DNA from: Sclerodactyla briareus
Taxonomy: Eukaryota > Echinodermata > Holothuroidea > Dendrochirotida > Sclerodactylidae
Direction of reading: 5' to 3'
NCBI GenBank assembly: GCA_026419785.1
Contig: JAODTK010005550.1
Coordinates: forward strand, 1 to 64,000
Length of the DNA stretch: 64,000 nt
Shown: in pieces, positions 49,226 to 60,840 of the stretch
How positions within the stretch are numbered: position 1 is the first letter of the stretch
How the letters are laid out: each line of letters opens with the position of its first letter
Translations under genes and position numbers: made by a program
Notes under the pieces: generated by a model
Database searches by the model: none
What the model saw: the letters and a program-made list of their open reading frames with translations, nothing else
What the model was told of the DNA's origin: nothing

Positions 49226-51754
49226 AGTTGCCTTAAAACTGTAACTCCGAACTGGCTTATAGCCCATCAATCTGGATAATGTTCCATTGCAGTTCCCTCT
49301 AGCAGTCTTAGTGAAATAGACAAATTTGGGTACTGTGCTGGGGTAAAATCTCTCGAGTCGTTTAATAGACAGGGCAAATTATTCAGGCCCCAATTCACAT
49401 TTCGACGGGGGGGCGGGGGGTGGGGGGTGGGGGCAGTGTAAACCCCGTGTGAAGTTATGCGGCATATAGGAGTTGGATTACTATTTATACGGAGAATAAC
49501 CTTGTTGGTAAAACCTCGGGGTGGGGGTCATTTAAGGGTAATCGTGTAAAAAAAACATAGTTACAGAGATAAACGACGGTGGGGGGAAAATTACAGCGTT
49601 GGGTCGCACCAGTCGATGATATCTCTTGGCATCCACGAAGGTCATGACGCAACTCGAAACTAGGGTAAACGAAGATCCCCCGGAACTATCTCGAGCCATG
49701 CCTTCGGCGCGCCTGTTGCGGGTCGGTGTCAATTCATTCAGTCTACTGTTGTATTCCTAAGAATCAAATCAAAGACTAGCCTATATACCAAGCAGCACCA
49801 GACTCAGTGGAGATAACTCTTTCATACTTTCGCTGCGAATTATTTTGCACGGCATCAATGGGTTTCAGCCCCACTCCCGACCGCTAGAGAATGCTCCATG
49901 CTACACACCCATACGCACAAACAACACACACGCGCGCGCGTACCGCTCATAAAAATACGCATGTGCAAGCGCAAGCGAACATACCCAAGCACACAAAATT
50001 TTGATATATGAATTTAGGACTATATACAGGCTACGACACAACGGAACTAGCGGAAGGAACGGCCTAATATGCATTCTCGAGATTATTCTTGGTAGCGAAA
50101 TGTATATTGGATATCATAACGGCCAGTGTCACCACGGGGACAACCACCGAAATGTGGGAGTAGCATTACCTGCATGGAGGGGACACGCATGCATTACAAT
50201 AATGTACAGTCCTCTCTCATCACCAAGGCAACTATGTGGTCCGTCATGACGTCATCCAAGGCGGGAAATACCCCATCAGCGGTCGTCGATGATCTCACAC
50301 AGTCTAGGCATCCCCCCCCTTTCCATTTATACACTGTCATGATAATGCCGTAATAGAAGTGAAGGGAAGCGTGTTAAGTACGATCATGATCAACCGCTGT
50401 TACGGATATACATGTCACAATGATCACGGTTCGGTACGAATTATGTAGATATCTACTATGGGTATGGTTGTTAGGACGATATCATATACGCTGTCAAATT
50501 CCTTCTCGAGAACATCATAGCCAAAATGTGTCATGACTCCATCACTACCCTAAACACTATGACGTCACGTCTGAAAACCTATTGATTACTAAACATGATT
50601 CAAAAATCTAAGAGGTCGTGTTTATTTGCTAGATTATTGTGTTGTTGTGTGTCCATGCAATTAAATAAATCCGTCTAAAGCGTTTTCGATCGTGAGTTTA
50701 GTAAAATGCCTCAATGTCCTGAACGCAGTGTTAACATCGTCTACCCCGCTGGGGTGGTAGCCTACAGTAGACCTACCGTAGTATCGACCAGAACTATAAT
50801 CCCCATTCTCTAGAGGCGACTAAAGAGAGGCACATTGTTAAACATGTACAGATGCGTTGATATGTGGTCACTTAATCGTATCATCAACATCACGTTAATA
50901 ATGTCTCGTTCCAAACTGTCAATTACTAAGCTATACCGTAACCCAACTGCCCTATAGGCTAGGTAGGCCATGCAGGCCTACAGCTAAATCGAAGTTGACG
51001 GACGTTTGTATCACACACTTTTCACAACGAAATTCGTGTAGATTTTATTTACCATCTTTTGATTTGACATCTTTGAAAACATTCTAGCGGACGGTGCGGG
51101 CTACAATTTGGGGATGATGGGAAGACATAAACATAAGTGACTGCATTGCTTACGTAACCAGCGCGCAAGGGGTGTTCATACATCATGCAGGCAGGCATCT
51201 AAGACTGTCATTAAAACTGTCACTGCTACAAAGATGTACTTAAATCCTCATTATGCTAACAGTTTAAGCGGAAGATAAGGCCATGAAAATTTACAACGAA
51301 TAGAGGCAAATCGGAACAATTTTTTGGAAATACAGGTTTAATAACGACGTTCTCGGAGAATCGCATCTCCCTCTTCTGGTAATGTACGAAATGGTACAAA
51401 AGTACAAAATTGCCAAGATGGTATCTAACTGTGGAATTTCCTAAACAAACCCTGAAAGATCAGTTGAGATCACATTAGCACATGAATATAACCAAATTAC
51501 ATGGAAGATGGACGATTCTGTTCCTCCATTGGAGGTCAATTTCGTGTGCTCGATGGAAGCTACATGCATTTATCATTTACCCCCCCCCCTCCCTATTCCC
51601 CATTAGTAGCGTTGCCAGAATTTGTTCTAGCATGGTGGCACTTGGGGGTCCAACACATACAATGATCCTGGAATTCTCTCCCTCTATACGTGAGAATGCA
51701 TATTTCAAAATTTTGCATTGGGGCTTGCAATTTTGCATTTAGGGATCGTATCAC
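49226..51754. other. Intergenic sequence, no gene recognised
   Basis: Includes the G-rich run at 49406-49433, a short AC/CG-rich stretch near 49918-49942 and a C-run at 51581-51590. Nothing else could be assigned. Confidence 0.4.
49406..49433 (+). other. G-rich run, potential quadruplex
   Basis: Four or more runs of four to seven G separated by single C or T, which meets the usual sequence rule for a G-quadruplex. Confidence 0.6.
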
Positions 51755-51996
51755 AATTTATTTGATAATGTCAGTAAGTTGAACTGGTGATGTCACCAAA
51801 TATTTATTGGTACCATCAAATAATTGATGATATAATTAATGGGAATAATGATATCATCAAATTAATTGGTAATATCATAATATTTTGATATCACTAATAT
51901 TTGGTAGGCCCTATTATCGTCCCTTATTTCGTGATATCACCAGCTGATTTACTAGTATCATCAAATAACTGATGATAGATCATCAAATAGTGAAAA
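51755..51996. repeat. Degenerate AT-rich minisatellite built on TGATATCATCAAAT
   Basis: Words such as GATATCATCAAATTAATTGG, CCATCAAATAATTGATGATA and GTATCATCAAATAACTGATGA recur every ~20-30 bp. Most are palindromic or nearly so, so the region is rich in short hairpins. Non-coding. Confidence 0.6.
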
Positions 51997-52806
51997 AGGG
52001 AATCAGCTCATCATATGTACCCTACAGAGCCTCTCTGGCTAGCTGTCATATTTAAGAAAATGTCGAGCCACTGTAATCAACCGGTTAGTGGCGATGATCA
52101 TACCCGGTATCCGGAAAGCTGTCTCGCAAGGTCAAAAGGTGTAGCATTAGACAGAGGGTCGCTGGGATAGGCCATACAAATTTTCAAACAACCTTGTGGT
52201 AATGCCGTAGGAGGTGAAACCCCCCTTCGCTGGCGAAGTCATTGCAGTAGTTAGTATTGCAGGTTTCTTGCGATTTTTGGATAGCGTTCTAGGAAAAATG
52301 TCAACCTAAGTTTATTTTTCGCAGATAATGGCTTTCCCCGTGTCTTGTTGCCACCATATATTCACACCCATACGAGGCCAGCAATACCATCTCCATAGAT
52401 CGAGAGGTACCGCCGCCGACACTCCCCTACAGTTTTTTTTTTTTTTTTTTTTTCCTCCAAATTGTACCAAACACTGTCAGAACAATATCGGCCAATTGTC
52501 ATCGTTTGGCAGGGGAAACGGGAAGGAAGAGGGCCATCCAAGCGGCAGAGCGTAATCTGTTGAACCCTGACGATGTCCTAGTCTTGTAATAACCTATCCA
52601 CTCTACGCAGTAGCGGCAAATCAGGTTACAACGGAAGCGTATCCAGGTCCTGGGAGATTATTAGACCACTGAGGCAATCCCTTATGATTTCCGCGTTTCG
52701 AGCTTCATGAGCGCGAATTGCGCGCGTTTTCATGATGGTTACTGTCAATAGCAAGAGACCCTGGTCACGCTCGATGTTTTACGAAGTTGCTAACCATCTG
52801 GCTCAA
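51997..52806. other. Unassigned sequence with a T-run
   Basis: A run of 21 T lies at 52433-52453. No gene recognised; the open frame at 52328-52555 reads through the T-run. Confidence 0.45.
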
Positions 52807-53138
52807 AAAGCTTCATTCAGCCTTTGAAATATTCGAGGAAATGATATTGAAAATGAATGCCATCTTTCGATAACCCATCTAAGTCAAAGTCAAAATGCGT
52901 AGCGTATGCGTAGTCAAAATTACAGCACTCAAATCATTTCTATTTTGGAGAAAATGGTGATCAGTTCGCGAATTCTAAAAAAAAGCCGGCCGGCCGTAAC
53001 AAATATGTTCGTTCGCCACATTTCACATGAAATTACGGATTTTGGCCACTATCGTTCAACTTTTTTTTTCCAATTGTAGTTCTCATATCAGTCAATACAA
53101 TAGTTACTCCAAGTATGGGTGCCTTCGTGGCTGAGAGA
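52807..53138 (+). repeat. Dispersed repeat family C, copy 2
   Basis: Partner of 37282-37620. It contains an extra ~25-bp tandem-like stretch (GTCAAAGTCAAAATGCG / GCGTAGTCAAAATTACAG) relative to copy 1. It ends GGGTGCCTTCGTGGCTGAGAG, a closer match to a tRNA D-arm than copy 1 shows. Confidence 0.65.
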
Positions 53139-54233
53139 AGAACATGAAATATAACTTTTTAATTTGAGGTTCCATATATAGGCATGAGCAAAGATGGTAC
53201 GTGAGCAAAGATGGTATAGAAGTGTTATAATTATATGTTCTATTCGATTTGCACTGATTGAGTGTCACGGGAGCAAAATTTATATTCCAAACAAAATGGA
53301 ACGAGTAGGTCATGCTAACACTCAGTCACTTAGATGACTCACAATTCCTTGAAATTGACCCACCAGTAGACCAGCTTTTTTTCATACATAGTTTAAGTAA
53401 AAAGACACCTCGGAATCATCTTCGTGATTGAACATTCTGAGAAAGTGACAAACATCTGAGTCACTTTGGATTTGACAATGACCCACCATTGACTGAACTC
53501 ATGCCCAGGGTATTGAGGTGGGTCAGACGATTGGCAACTGTAATGGACCCGGACGACACTTTATAACACGTACATGCTGGTATCAGTAAACATTCATACC
53601 TGGTACTCATTTCGAGCACTGGACCAAGGCCCGGCAAGGTTACAGACTTTCACTTTAATTCTGTAACTTTGTAAACAACAAACCTTCACCACCGGCGCGG
53701 AATGGAGTACTACTTGTACCATTGTGGCGTGACTACAAGTGATATCTAGGGGGGTAACATGCCACAACTTCTACGAGACAAATTTGAAAAATATCGAAAA
53801 TAAGTTCGAAAGGTTTTGGTCAAAGATGACTTTATTTATACCTCAAGACGCAACATGCTAATGATCACACACTTATGGATGTCAAAAGACAATAATGAAG
53901 CTCAGAATAGTGAACACGAATATGAAGTGAGCAATCAAGTGGAGTAAAAGGCCCAGCCAGGGCCATCGCGACCGGGGTGTGGGGTGTCTCACCACCCCCC
54001 AAATCGTCAGAACGATGACAATCGGAAACTCTCAAATACCAACAATACCAGAATTTGCCGGTTACCGCAATCTAGTTCATATACGAGGAGAACTGTGTTC
54101 CCTTCGTATTTTACCAATAGGTCAAGGAAAGGATATAGACCCAGACCTTACAAATTGATGACTGTTATCGGTAATTTAGGTTAACCATAGGTTAGGTTTA
54201 AAGACACCCAAAATTCGTACGCATGTATGTGTG

Positions 54234-54264
<31 letters not shown>

Positions 54265-55279
54265 TGTATGTATGTATGTATGTATGTATGTTGTATGTAT
54301 GATGTATGTATGTATGTATGTATGTATGTCCTACAGGTCATTTTTCGAAATATTCCCAGGACACTAACCGCCAACTTGTGTCTTCCTGTGATGGTAACAC
54401 TTTGATCTTGTACCAGGTATTTGTTAGCCATTTTCAGGACGTCTTCAGTGATCCGAGGGTACCACTAACCAAATTTCCCATGTGGACCTGGACCCACAAC
54501 CACTGACCCCGACACCAATCAACCCGTAAGCCATACGTCAGCATTTTTTCAGCTCCAAAACACGTTGGCGTAAAATATGTCTTCTTTGCCAACGACATGC
54601 ATATAAATATACTGTATCATGGTCGGTACAGATTGGTACCAGGGTCATTCCGACCAATACAATGTCATCAACGGCAAAGAACCAATAAAGGGTTCCGCTC
54701 CAGGGTAATAATTCAAAACACGGGAAGTCGGAGGAATGTTGGAAACCACCAGCTATCTAACACATGGAGAACCACCCTTATAATATCGAACCATGTCTGA
54801 ATGAACGAACGTCACTGAACATGGAATGCAATCAATAAGACCCCCCTGTGAGACCCCGCAGATCGCCTCTATCATGCCTACTGAAATAGGATCCTATTTA
54901 TTAACAGAGTGTGTATATAGACATATAAAAAGAAGTGTAAATGCGACTGAAATATAAGCATGTGTGCTATTCCATATTTACTGACAATATTTAAAACTTT
55001 CAAGAGTATTATAACTAGCTATGGAATATATGTAACGTCGGTACGCATAAGCTCAATGTACTCAGGCCTATCGGTTTACTTAGTGACTTCGCATGACGCG
55101 TTGTTTAAAGCTCGAACAAGATAAAACGGATTTCTTGCTTTTTCTTTCCTTCTTTCTTGCGCTATCCACTCACTACGAAAATATTGTTCTTAGTTTCGAT
55201 ATGGGTTAGAAATTAACTACCGTCTACCCAGGTTCCATTGTTTGCACATATACGGATTAAGCAAATGAAGGATCGTGAC
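53139..55279. other. Intergenic sequence with a GTAT microsatellite
   Basis: No gene recognised. Contains the microsatellite at 54223-54329 and a paired CACCCCCC/GGGGTGTGGGGTG stretch near 53973-53999. Confidence 0.4.
54223..54329. repeat. (GTAT)n microsatellite, ~107 bp
   Basis: GTAT units with three slipped units (TGTAATG, GTTGTATG, ATGATGTA). The tyrosine/isoleucine/histidine-repeat open frame on the minus strand is a by-product. Confidence 0.9.
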
Positions 55280-55517
55280 CAGTAGCGTGCGCATAGATTT
55301 GTCATGGGGGGGGGGGGGGGGGTTGAGGTCGGAACCCAAGGAGCGCGCGCCTCATAACTGGCCCCATCACCTATCGGCAAAAAGTAACAATTTATGGGCC
55401 CGGAGACTCCATGTGCTGCAAAGACGCTAAATAACAGCCGCAAAACCTTTACTGAACTGCAAAAATTATTTTGGTAACAATTCATTGACCACTCATCCCC
55501 CCGTGCGTGCGCCACTG
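55280..55517 (+). mobile_element. hAT-like MITE, family M, 238 bp
   Basis: Left end CAGTAGCGTGCGCATAGA and right end (complement) CAGTGGCGCACGCACGGGG form terminal inverted repeats. Flanks are ATCGTGAC (55272-55279) and ATCGTGTC (55518-55525), a 7/8 target duplication. Contains a G-run of about 18 near the left end and a C-rich right end. It serves as the unexpanded reference for the 41747 copy. No coding capacity; the 126-codon minus-strand frame over it is spurious. Confidence 0.9.
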
Positions 55518-55525
55518 ATCGTGTC

Positions 55526-56333
55526 AGTAATTTACATTTTTCACGTTCGTAACCGGTGAAATCCTTAAAGGCGTCATGGATCACTATCTGCACGAAATTT
55601 GGTATCCCGGTTTTCGATCAGCTGAATTATTTCAATTTAGTAAGAATTGGCTCGATGTTTAATGATTAGCGTTAGAATATATCAGTAAAACTATTTTCTG
55701 GTAGGCGTGAGGGTTGGCCCTAATTCCAGAAAAAGAAGAAGGGTTACGATTGCGCAAAATTTTAACGTTCGTATTTGGCAAATAAATCATATCCTTCGTG
55801 GTATTCAAGTAAATATAGATTTCACATTTCAGTGTATTGGCTAGTGTCATCCCTATAGACCGTGGACGCAACTAAAATTCAACGTTATCGGTATCTGCGT
55901 TATTTTTTATTCATTCTGGACCAACCTTTAAATACTGAGCGTGATACTCAGGCTTAGCGCTGACATATCACCGCCAAAACGGAGGAACACACGTCTATAC
56001 TTCCGATCACTCCGCGATCCGAAGCGAAACTGATCCAGCGTGCGCGTCTCTCGTTGTATGACCGCAGTGCAGTGTGATGTGGAAGTAGAATCAGCCTTCA
56101 CTGTAATTCGTTGCATAATAACTCGCCATCTAATAATATCCACTGTCTTCAACTTTTACAATACAAAGAGGCCAGAGTGATCTGTCAACGGACAAGGAAC
56201 CTAAAGTCAACAGGGTATACCGGGTACCGTAGCTCCTATCATTCATTACTTACACTGCATGGCTCAGGATCCCGCAACGCATCCGGCAAACGCTTCAGTA
56301 CTCCAGTTTCAAGTCTTCACACCACATTTCAAT
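55526..56333. other. Unassigned sequence
   Basis: No gene or repeat recognised. Confidence 0.4.
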
Positions 56334-56606
56334 GACGTACCGAGAGATTTGTATTTTTTTAGGAGGGGGGGGGGATCGGAATCAAAAGATAAGTGCGCCC
56401 TTATTCATAGCCTCACTCTCCCTCCCAACTGGTGAACTCAAGTGCAATTTATGAGCACCTGGACACATGCTATGCAATAGTGATCAAACAACAGCTGTAA
56501 AAGTCTACGAACAGTGAAAAAGGTGTTTTGTTTTTTTAAATTTATTGGTCACAGGGGTCACGGGTGGGGGGGGGGGGGTACTAACTCCCCTGCGTGCGCA
56601 ACTACC
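56334..56606 (+). mobile_element. hAT-like MITE, family M, diverged copy
   Basis: Order of blocks matches the 55280 copy: GAGAGATTTGT, G-run, TCGGAA, AGTGCGCCC, a central ACATGCTATGCAA-like block, AACAGCTGTAAAAGTCTAC, then a G-rich run and TGCGTGCGCAACTAC at the right end. Ends have decayed and no target duplication is visible, so the limits are approximate. Older than the 41747 and 55280 copies. Confidence 0.65.
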
Positions 56607-57698
56607 GTACTGGTGGACAGTTCTGTGAATAACCCTCCCAGCTGCAGCGGCCCGTGCCCCTAATCAATCTGTTGTGTTCCACGGGTACCTTATTTCGAGA
56701 GATGAAAAATATTCATAGGACTGATTTAATCGCAGAAGATAACAATTTCAAATGTAGCACCGGATATTTATTATTCCTACTACCTCTACATGCGTATAGA
56801 TCAGTGCGTATGAGCGGACGTAAGCGGAGTTTCTGCACACATGAAGCAGTGTGGCTTACCTATGCGTAAACGCTTCGCGCCATGTTCATTTTAGTTGATC
56901 CCAGCCCGTCCACTATTTGTCGGAAGGGGAGGAATAAAAGGAAGACTTCGAGAACTCGGCATGCTTTTAATCTGTATATTAAATACTTTTGGTGGTTGAT
57001 CAATTCCAGGCAAGCAGCGATTGATTGTTATGTTCGACATCATAGGTGTATCTAACTACAGGTCAAAATTCATGCGTTAATCATATATCACTTTTTGTGA
57101 TCTCTATTGTCGGTGATGATTCGACCAACGTTTGTTATTGTTATTGTCATTGATGAGTCTTGTTTGCCTACATACTGAACGTTTTGAAACCTCGCCAAAC
57201 CAAAATAATATAACAATACAACCGTGCCTTTCTGAGTCACGAAGTTGCCTGCGGTCTGGTGCGTGGTAACGAAGCTGATTAACGTCCGTGAATTCATTCC
57301 ATCAATACGAAGTACGCAAAATCACGTCTACCTATAGCACACAGACTTTCCATTGATGAGTGTCACTCAGTCGTAACCAAATATGGATATCCACCAATCT
57401 GCTTTCCAATGATAGGTACGAGTAGAACTAAAAATTATCGATTGCAATGCTGAATAAAGCGATCTGCCAGTGCTAAAAATGAGTATAGCCCATACCTACA
57501 AAGTTATTACAGACTTCATGTTCCCCCCCGTAAATACGATAGGCATATCTGTTCCTTGTAGCAAGACATCGTTATCTACTACCGATCTGGGACGTCGTTT
57601 TTGCGAGGGACCAAACTTCCTCTACTTTGATGCAATCAGCTAGGTTTACATTTCCCTGCTCTTATCCTCATTTTGGAGATACCATCTTAGAGGATATC

Positions 57699-57725
57699 GG
57701 GGCAGGGGTGGGGGTGGGGGTGGGG
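57699..57725 (+). other. GGGGT repeat, potential quadruplex
   Basis: Five runs of four or five G separated by CA or T, a strong sequence match to the quadruplex rule. Confidence 0.6.
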
Positions 57726-58059
57726 TGTTACTTGCCTGATGCTGCCACAGGTCTCATTACTCTCATCCTGCTGGGTATACTGAAAGCAAGATATGCCACG
57801 ACATGGCATGCTGTCTGGTTACCACTGCACACTCGGAGATGGGTGGTCAGCCCGGTAGCAGACCTAACTGTTCATTAAAAAATATCTGGGAAAGCCTATG
57901 CCCCTCGAAAAAAAACCCGTCGAAAAGGGAAACGTGCCCTGAGAGCAGCTGCTAACAAGGCAACGGCGTCTTTTGCATACGGAACGACGAAGACCTCCTC
58001 AGTGCATTAATTATCAATACGGTGATATCGTCAATATTATATGTCCCAGTTACCCTCGG

Positions 58060-58084
58060 CCCCCCCCCCCCCCCCCCCCCCCCC
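58060..58084 (+). repeat. Cytosine run of 25
   Basis: Pure C homopolymer following TTACCCTCGG. Confidence 0.9.
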
Positions 58085-58208
58085 ACATTAGAAAAATTGC
58101 ATGGCCTGATAGTTTGCCCTAGTCCACCATTTCATGAAAATCCATGAATTTGAAATATCACATACATTCTGCTATAATTAAGCTACTGCTGGCCAAAAAA
58201 CTTGCAAC

Positions 58209-58224
58209 TGACCTCGGATGACCT
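58209..58224 (+). promoter_or_regulatory. TGACCT direct repeat with 4-base spacing
   Basis: TGACCT-CGGA-TGACCT, on the complement two AGGTCA half-sites four bases apart (DR4). Such repeats are nuclear-receptor binding sites in animals; use here is unproven. The surrounding sequence resembles the satellite at 42900-45212 only loosely. Confidence 0.35.
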
Positions 58225-58455
58225 TGAAATGGTCACCATGTTTCGGCTCCAACAACTATACCCACAACCACCGCACGTTCGTGTAAATCGGCACGAACTT
58301 GAAAATTTTGCGAAAACTGCAAAATAGAGGGCAACACATATACGATACAGCCCATTTTCGAACTTATCCGAGATTTTACTCTACGGACTTTTACCAAGAT
58401 TTTTGGGCATCGTATAAAGTTGTTAAAAGAATGGAGCGCTAACGCCTCAATTTCC

Positions 58456-58493
58456 GGCGGCGGCGGCGGCGGCGGCGCGGACGGCGGCGGCGG
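58456..58493 (+). repeat. (GGC)n run
   Basis: GGC trinucleotide repeats with GC and GGA interruptions over 38 bp; the frame around it is not open for long enough to suggest a glycine- or alanine-tract protein. Confidence 0.85.
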
Positions 58494-59261
58494 AGCCTGC
58501 GGGGCCCACTGCCAAATCAGAATCTCCCCAACACTTACAGTGTTGCGGGGATATATTAATGCAATAATCCCACCAGCCGTACAATTGCGCCCTTGATTCG
58601 CGCATCATTCCTACAGTGAATCACCAGTGTATGCGTTTTGTGCAGTGAGAACAACCATCAGAGGGAACGTACCTGGTGATAATCAGTATAAAGGAACTAT
58701 GTGATAACTGATATAGCGCCACTAAAACGGCTGACTGATCCACAAGTCCTGGCCCGGCTGGCGTACTGACGTATGCAGATGAGGATTCTCATTGTGAAAC
58801 CTGTTCTGCTCTGCCCTGACAGCGCCCTCACCGACAGTAAGTGTTACAGTGACATGTGAATTGGGTCGGCGTGATTCGCATTTTGTCAGAATATAGAATA
58901 TTTCCGTTTTGAAACAGTCCCCTCTATAGTTCGAGATGCAATTAATTACTCTAGTTGCTTCGTGATATTCGATTCTACTCCACGACGGTCTGGATGGTGT
59001 TTTCTGCCAATCAACGATTTATTATGTTCTTCTGTACTTCCACATGATAATCACTAACTTCCGAGTATATCAACATGCATTCCAAACATGTTACCTCACT
59101 TGAGTGTCTCAGAACTCTGCACTATGACAATCCTATAGTTACTATGACGCAACAAAGGTATGCGACGGGCATACCTCTGAAAACATTCACAGATATGGAG
59201 AGTGAACAAACGAATTTGTTTCACTATGTTCCCGATTAACATGCCCAACAGGGGCGCGAGG

Positions 59262-59600
59262 TGGATTTTCTGTGGCGCTATGGGCTTCCCCATTGGCACG
59301 GGGTGACCCATGGTGCAAAAGTCTGTGGGGCTCACGTGGGTATTGTGGGGTATCATGTTGGCAGGCCTAAGGGGCGAAATGATAGGGCTCACTATTAATG
59401 GGGCCCCATGTTGGCAGTGGGGATGGGGGGGTTGTGTGGGCAGATGTTCATGAGCCCCACGCAGGTCCCAGTGGTTGCCCACAGTGCCCAAGCGTGGAAA
59501 CCGCGGACACAACCAGGTGGGGTCCCAGATGGCCAACTCTGGGGGCCCACATGGGATCCACTATGGTGGCCCCACATGGAGCCCAGTTGGGGATACTGGC
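59262..59600. repeat. GGGCCCA/CATGGGG-rich degenerate minisatellite
   Basis: Words GGGGCCC, CCCACATGG, CCCCATGTTGG and GTGGGG recur through ~340 bp in both orientations with no fixed period. The strand is strongly G-rich. The 146-codon minus-strand open frame and the two plus-strand frames across it come from the skewed composition. Confidence 0.6.
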
Positions 59601-60608
59601 TGGCGTTAGCTACAGTAGGCACCTCCTCCACTTTGAATTTTAGTCTCTCAGTGAAGGGACTTTGAAAGGCACAAATACACGACGAGTCAAAGTCGAATCA
59701 TACTTCTAACCTAAGCTGTATATCACGTGAATCCACAGTCCAATGTACCGATGTCCCGGCAGATCTTCACCGAGAGGCCTCATTATAATGTTAAAGCCTC
59801 CTCGAAGGCAGAGGATGGTATAGTGTGTTTTATTAGTCTGCAGTAGAAAAATTGCGACCGAGGTGAGGGATACAAAATGCTACGAAGGACAACTATATGG
59901 TACGAGTTACGTTACTTATCAGCCGTGTCGATCAAGGGCAGGATGAAGCCTCAGCATGATATCTCCATGAGCCTCTGTCTTGTGCTCGCTGATACCAAGT
60001 TGCTCTCCCCAGTATTCTCGAAGCTCATCTTCCATCGTTCTTTGGCGGTCCTCATTCCTTTTTCCCTATGGTGTCCAATATGGGGTTTTGGTGATCCAAA
60101 CGATGTCCCGGTGTACGGCTGATGTGGCAGGCCCAACCACTTCCTCTTTTTAATGGCCTGATAGATGTCTTGTACTGGGTTTCTCCCTGATCCATTTATT
60201 GGGTTTCCTGTCTTTAAGGTGATATTAGGATTGCTCGTTTCCATGTGTGTTGGGCTGTGCCATTCTTACCATTTGATGTTAATGTCCATGGTCAGCTCCA
60301 TATGAGATAGCGGGGGGAAGAAGCAATGGTTATCTACCTTTCTTTTTTAGGAAGATTGGTTAAATTTCCTTTCCTATGTTACACATTAGATGTGTTAATG
60401 GTCAGGGTGGATAGAGGTTGCTCAGACCTTAAATATTAAAGGTTCAACGGTGGTGATACCCCCCCCAAGATTCAAATTTTTTTTTACGAACTGGATTAAT
60501 TGGTGGCGCCATTGGGATATTGTTTGGAGTGAAGGGAGAAGAGGAACTCTTAATTGTGCTTGTATAGCCTATGTTGAAGACGCATTGATATCTGGAATCA
60601 ACTAGAGA
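59601..60608. other. Mostly unassigned sequence around a LINE fragment
   Basis: Only the LINE fragment at 59930-60195 was recognised. Confidence 0.4.
59930..60195 (-). pseudogene. LINE C-terminal fragment
   Basis: The minus strand reads QDIYQAIKKRKWLGL then, in another frame, GHISRTPGH, and further on RNEDRQRTMEDELREY. This order recalls the (I)xxRKWxWLGHVxRxP..GKRxRGRPxxTWxxxxxxE block near the C-terminus of many LINE polyproteins. Frame changes and missing residues show it is dead. The clade is uncertain. Confidence 0.55.
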
Positions 60609-60840
60609 CAGTGGCGTACCCACGGGGAGAGGGGGGTGGGGGTGTCGTGAGAGCCCTACATGACCCAAGTGATCAATGAATTTTGAACACAAAAAATGAT
60701 TGGTCTAGGGGCATAAATTGTAGCTTTATTTGCCAATAGGGAGGGGGAGCCATAATTAGGGACTGCGCACTTCCCCTGGCTTCCGACCTAAACCCCCCCC
60801 CCCCACACCCCCACAAGAAAAATCGCTTAGTACACTCCTG
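60609..60840 (-). mobile_element. hAT-like MITE, family M, 232 bp
   Basis: Left end CAGTGGCGTACCCACGGGG is the same as in the 22103 copy. Internal blocks TTTGCCAATAGGGAGGGGGA, GGGACTGCGCACTTCCCC and GGCTTCCGACCTAAACC follow in the same order. The right end (complement) is CAGGAGTGTACTAAGCG, more diverged. Flanks ACTAGAGA and ACTGGAAG could be a decayed target duplication. Confidence 0.75.

Larger units (their letters stand above)
56607..59261. other. Intergenic sequence with GC-rich low-complexity runs
   Basis: No gene recognised. The 83-codon open frame at 57627-57878 spans a GGGGT repeat and resembles no family. Low-complexity features are listed separately. Confidence 0.4.

Noticed and set aside
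57627-57878. 83-codon open frame with a hydrophobic stretch
   Set aside because: It runs through a GGGGT repeat and the hydrophobic part resembles no membrane protein family that I can name.
59096-59665. Three overlapping open frames, up to 146 codons
   Set aside because: They come from the strand-skewed GGGCCCA-rich block and have no domain similarity.
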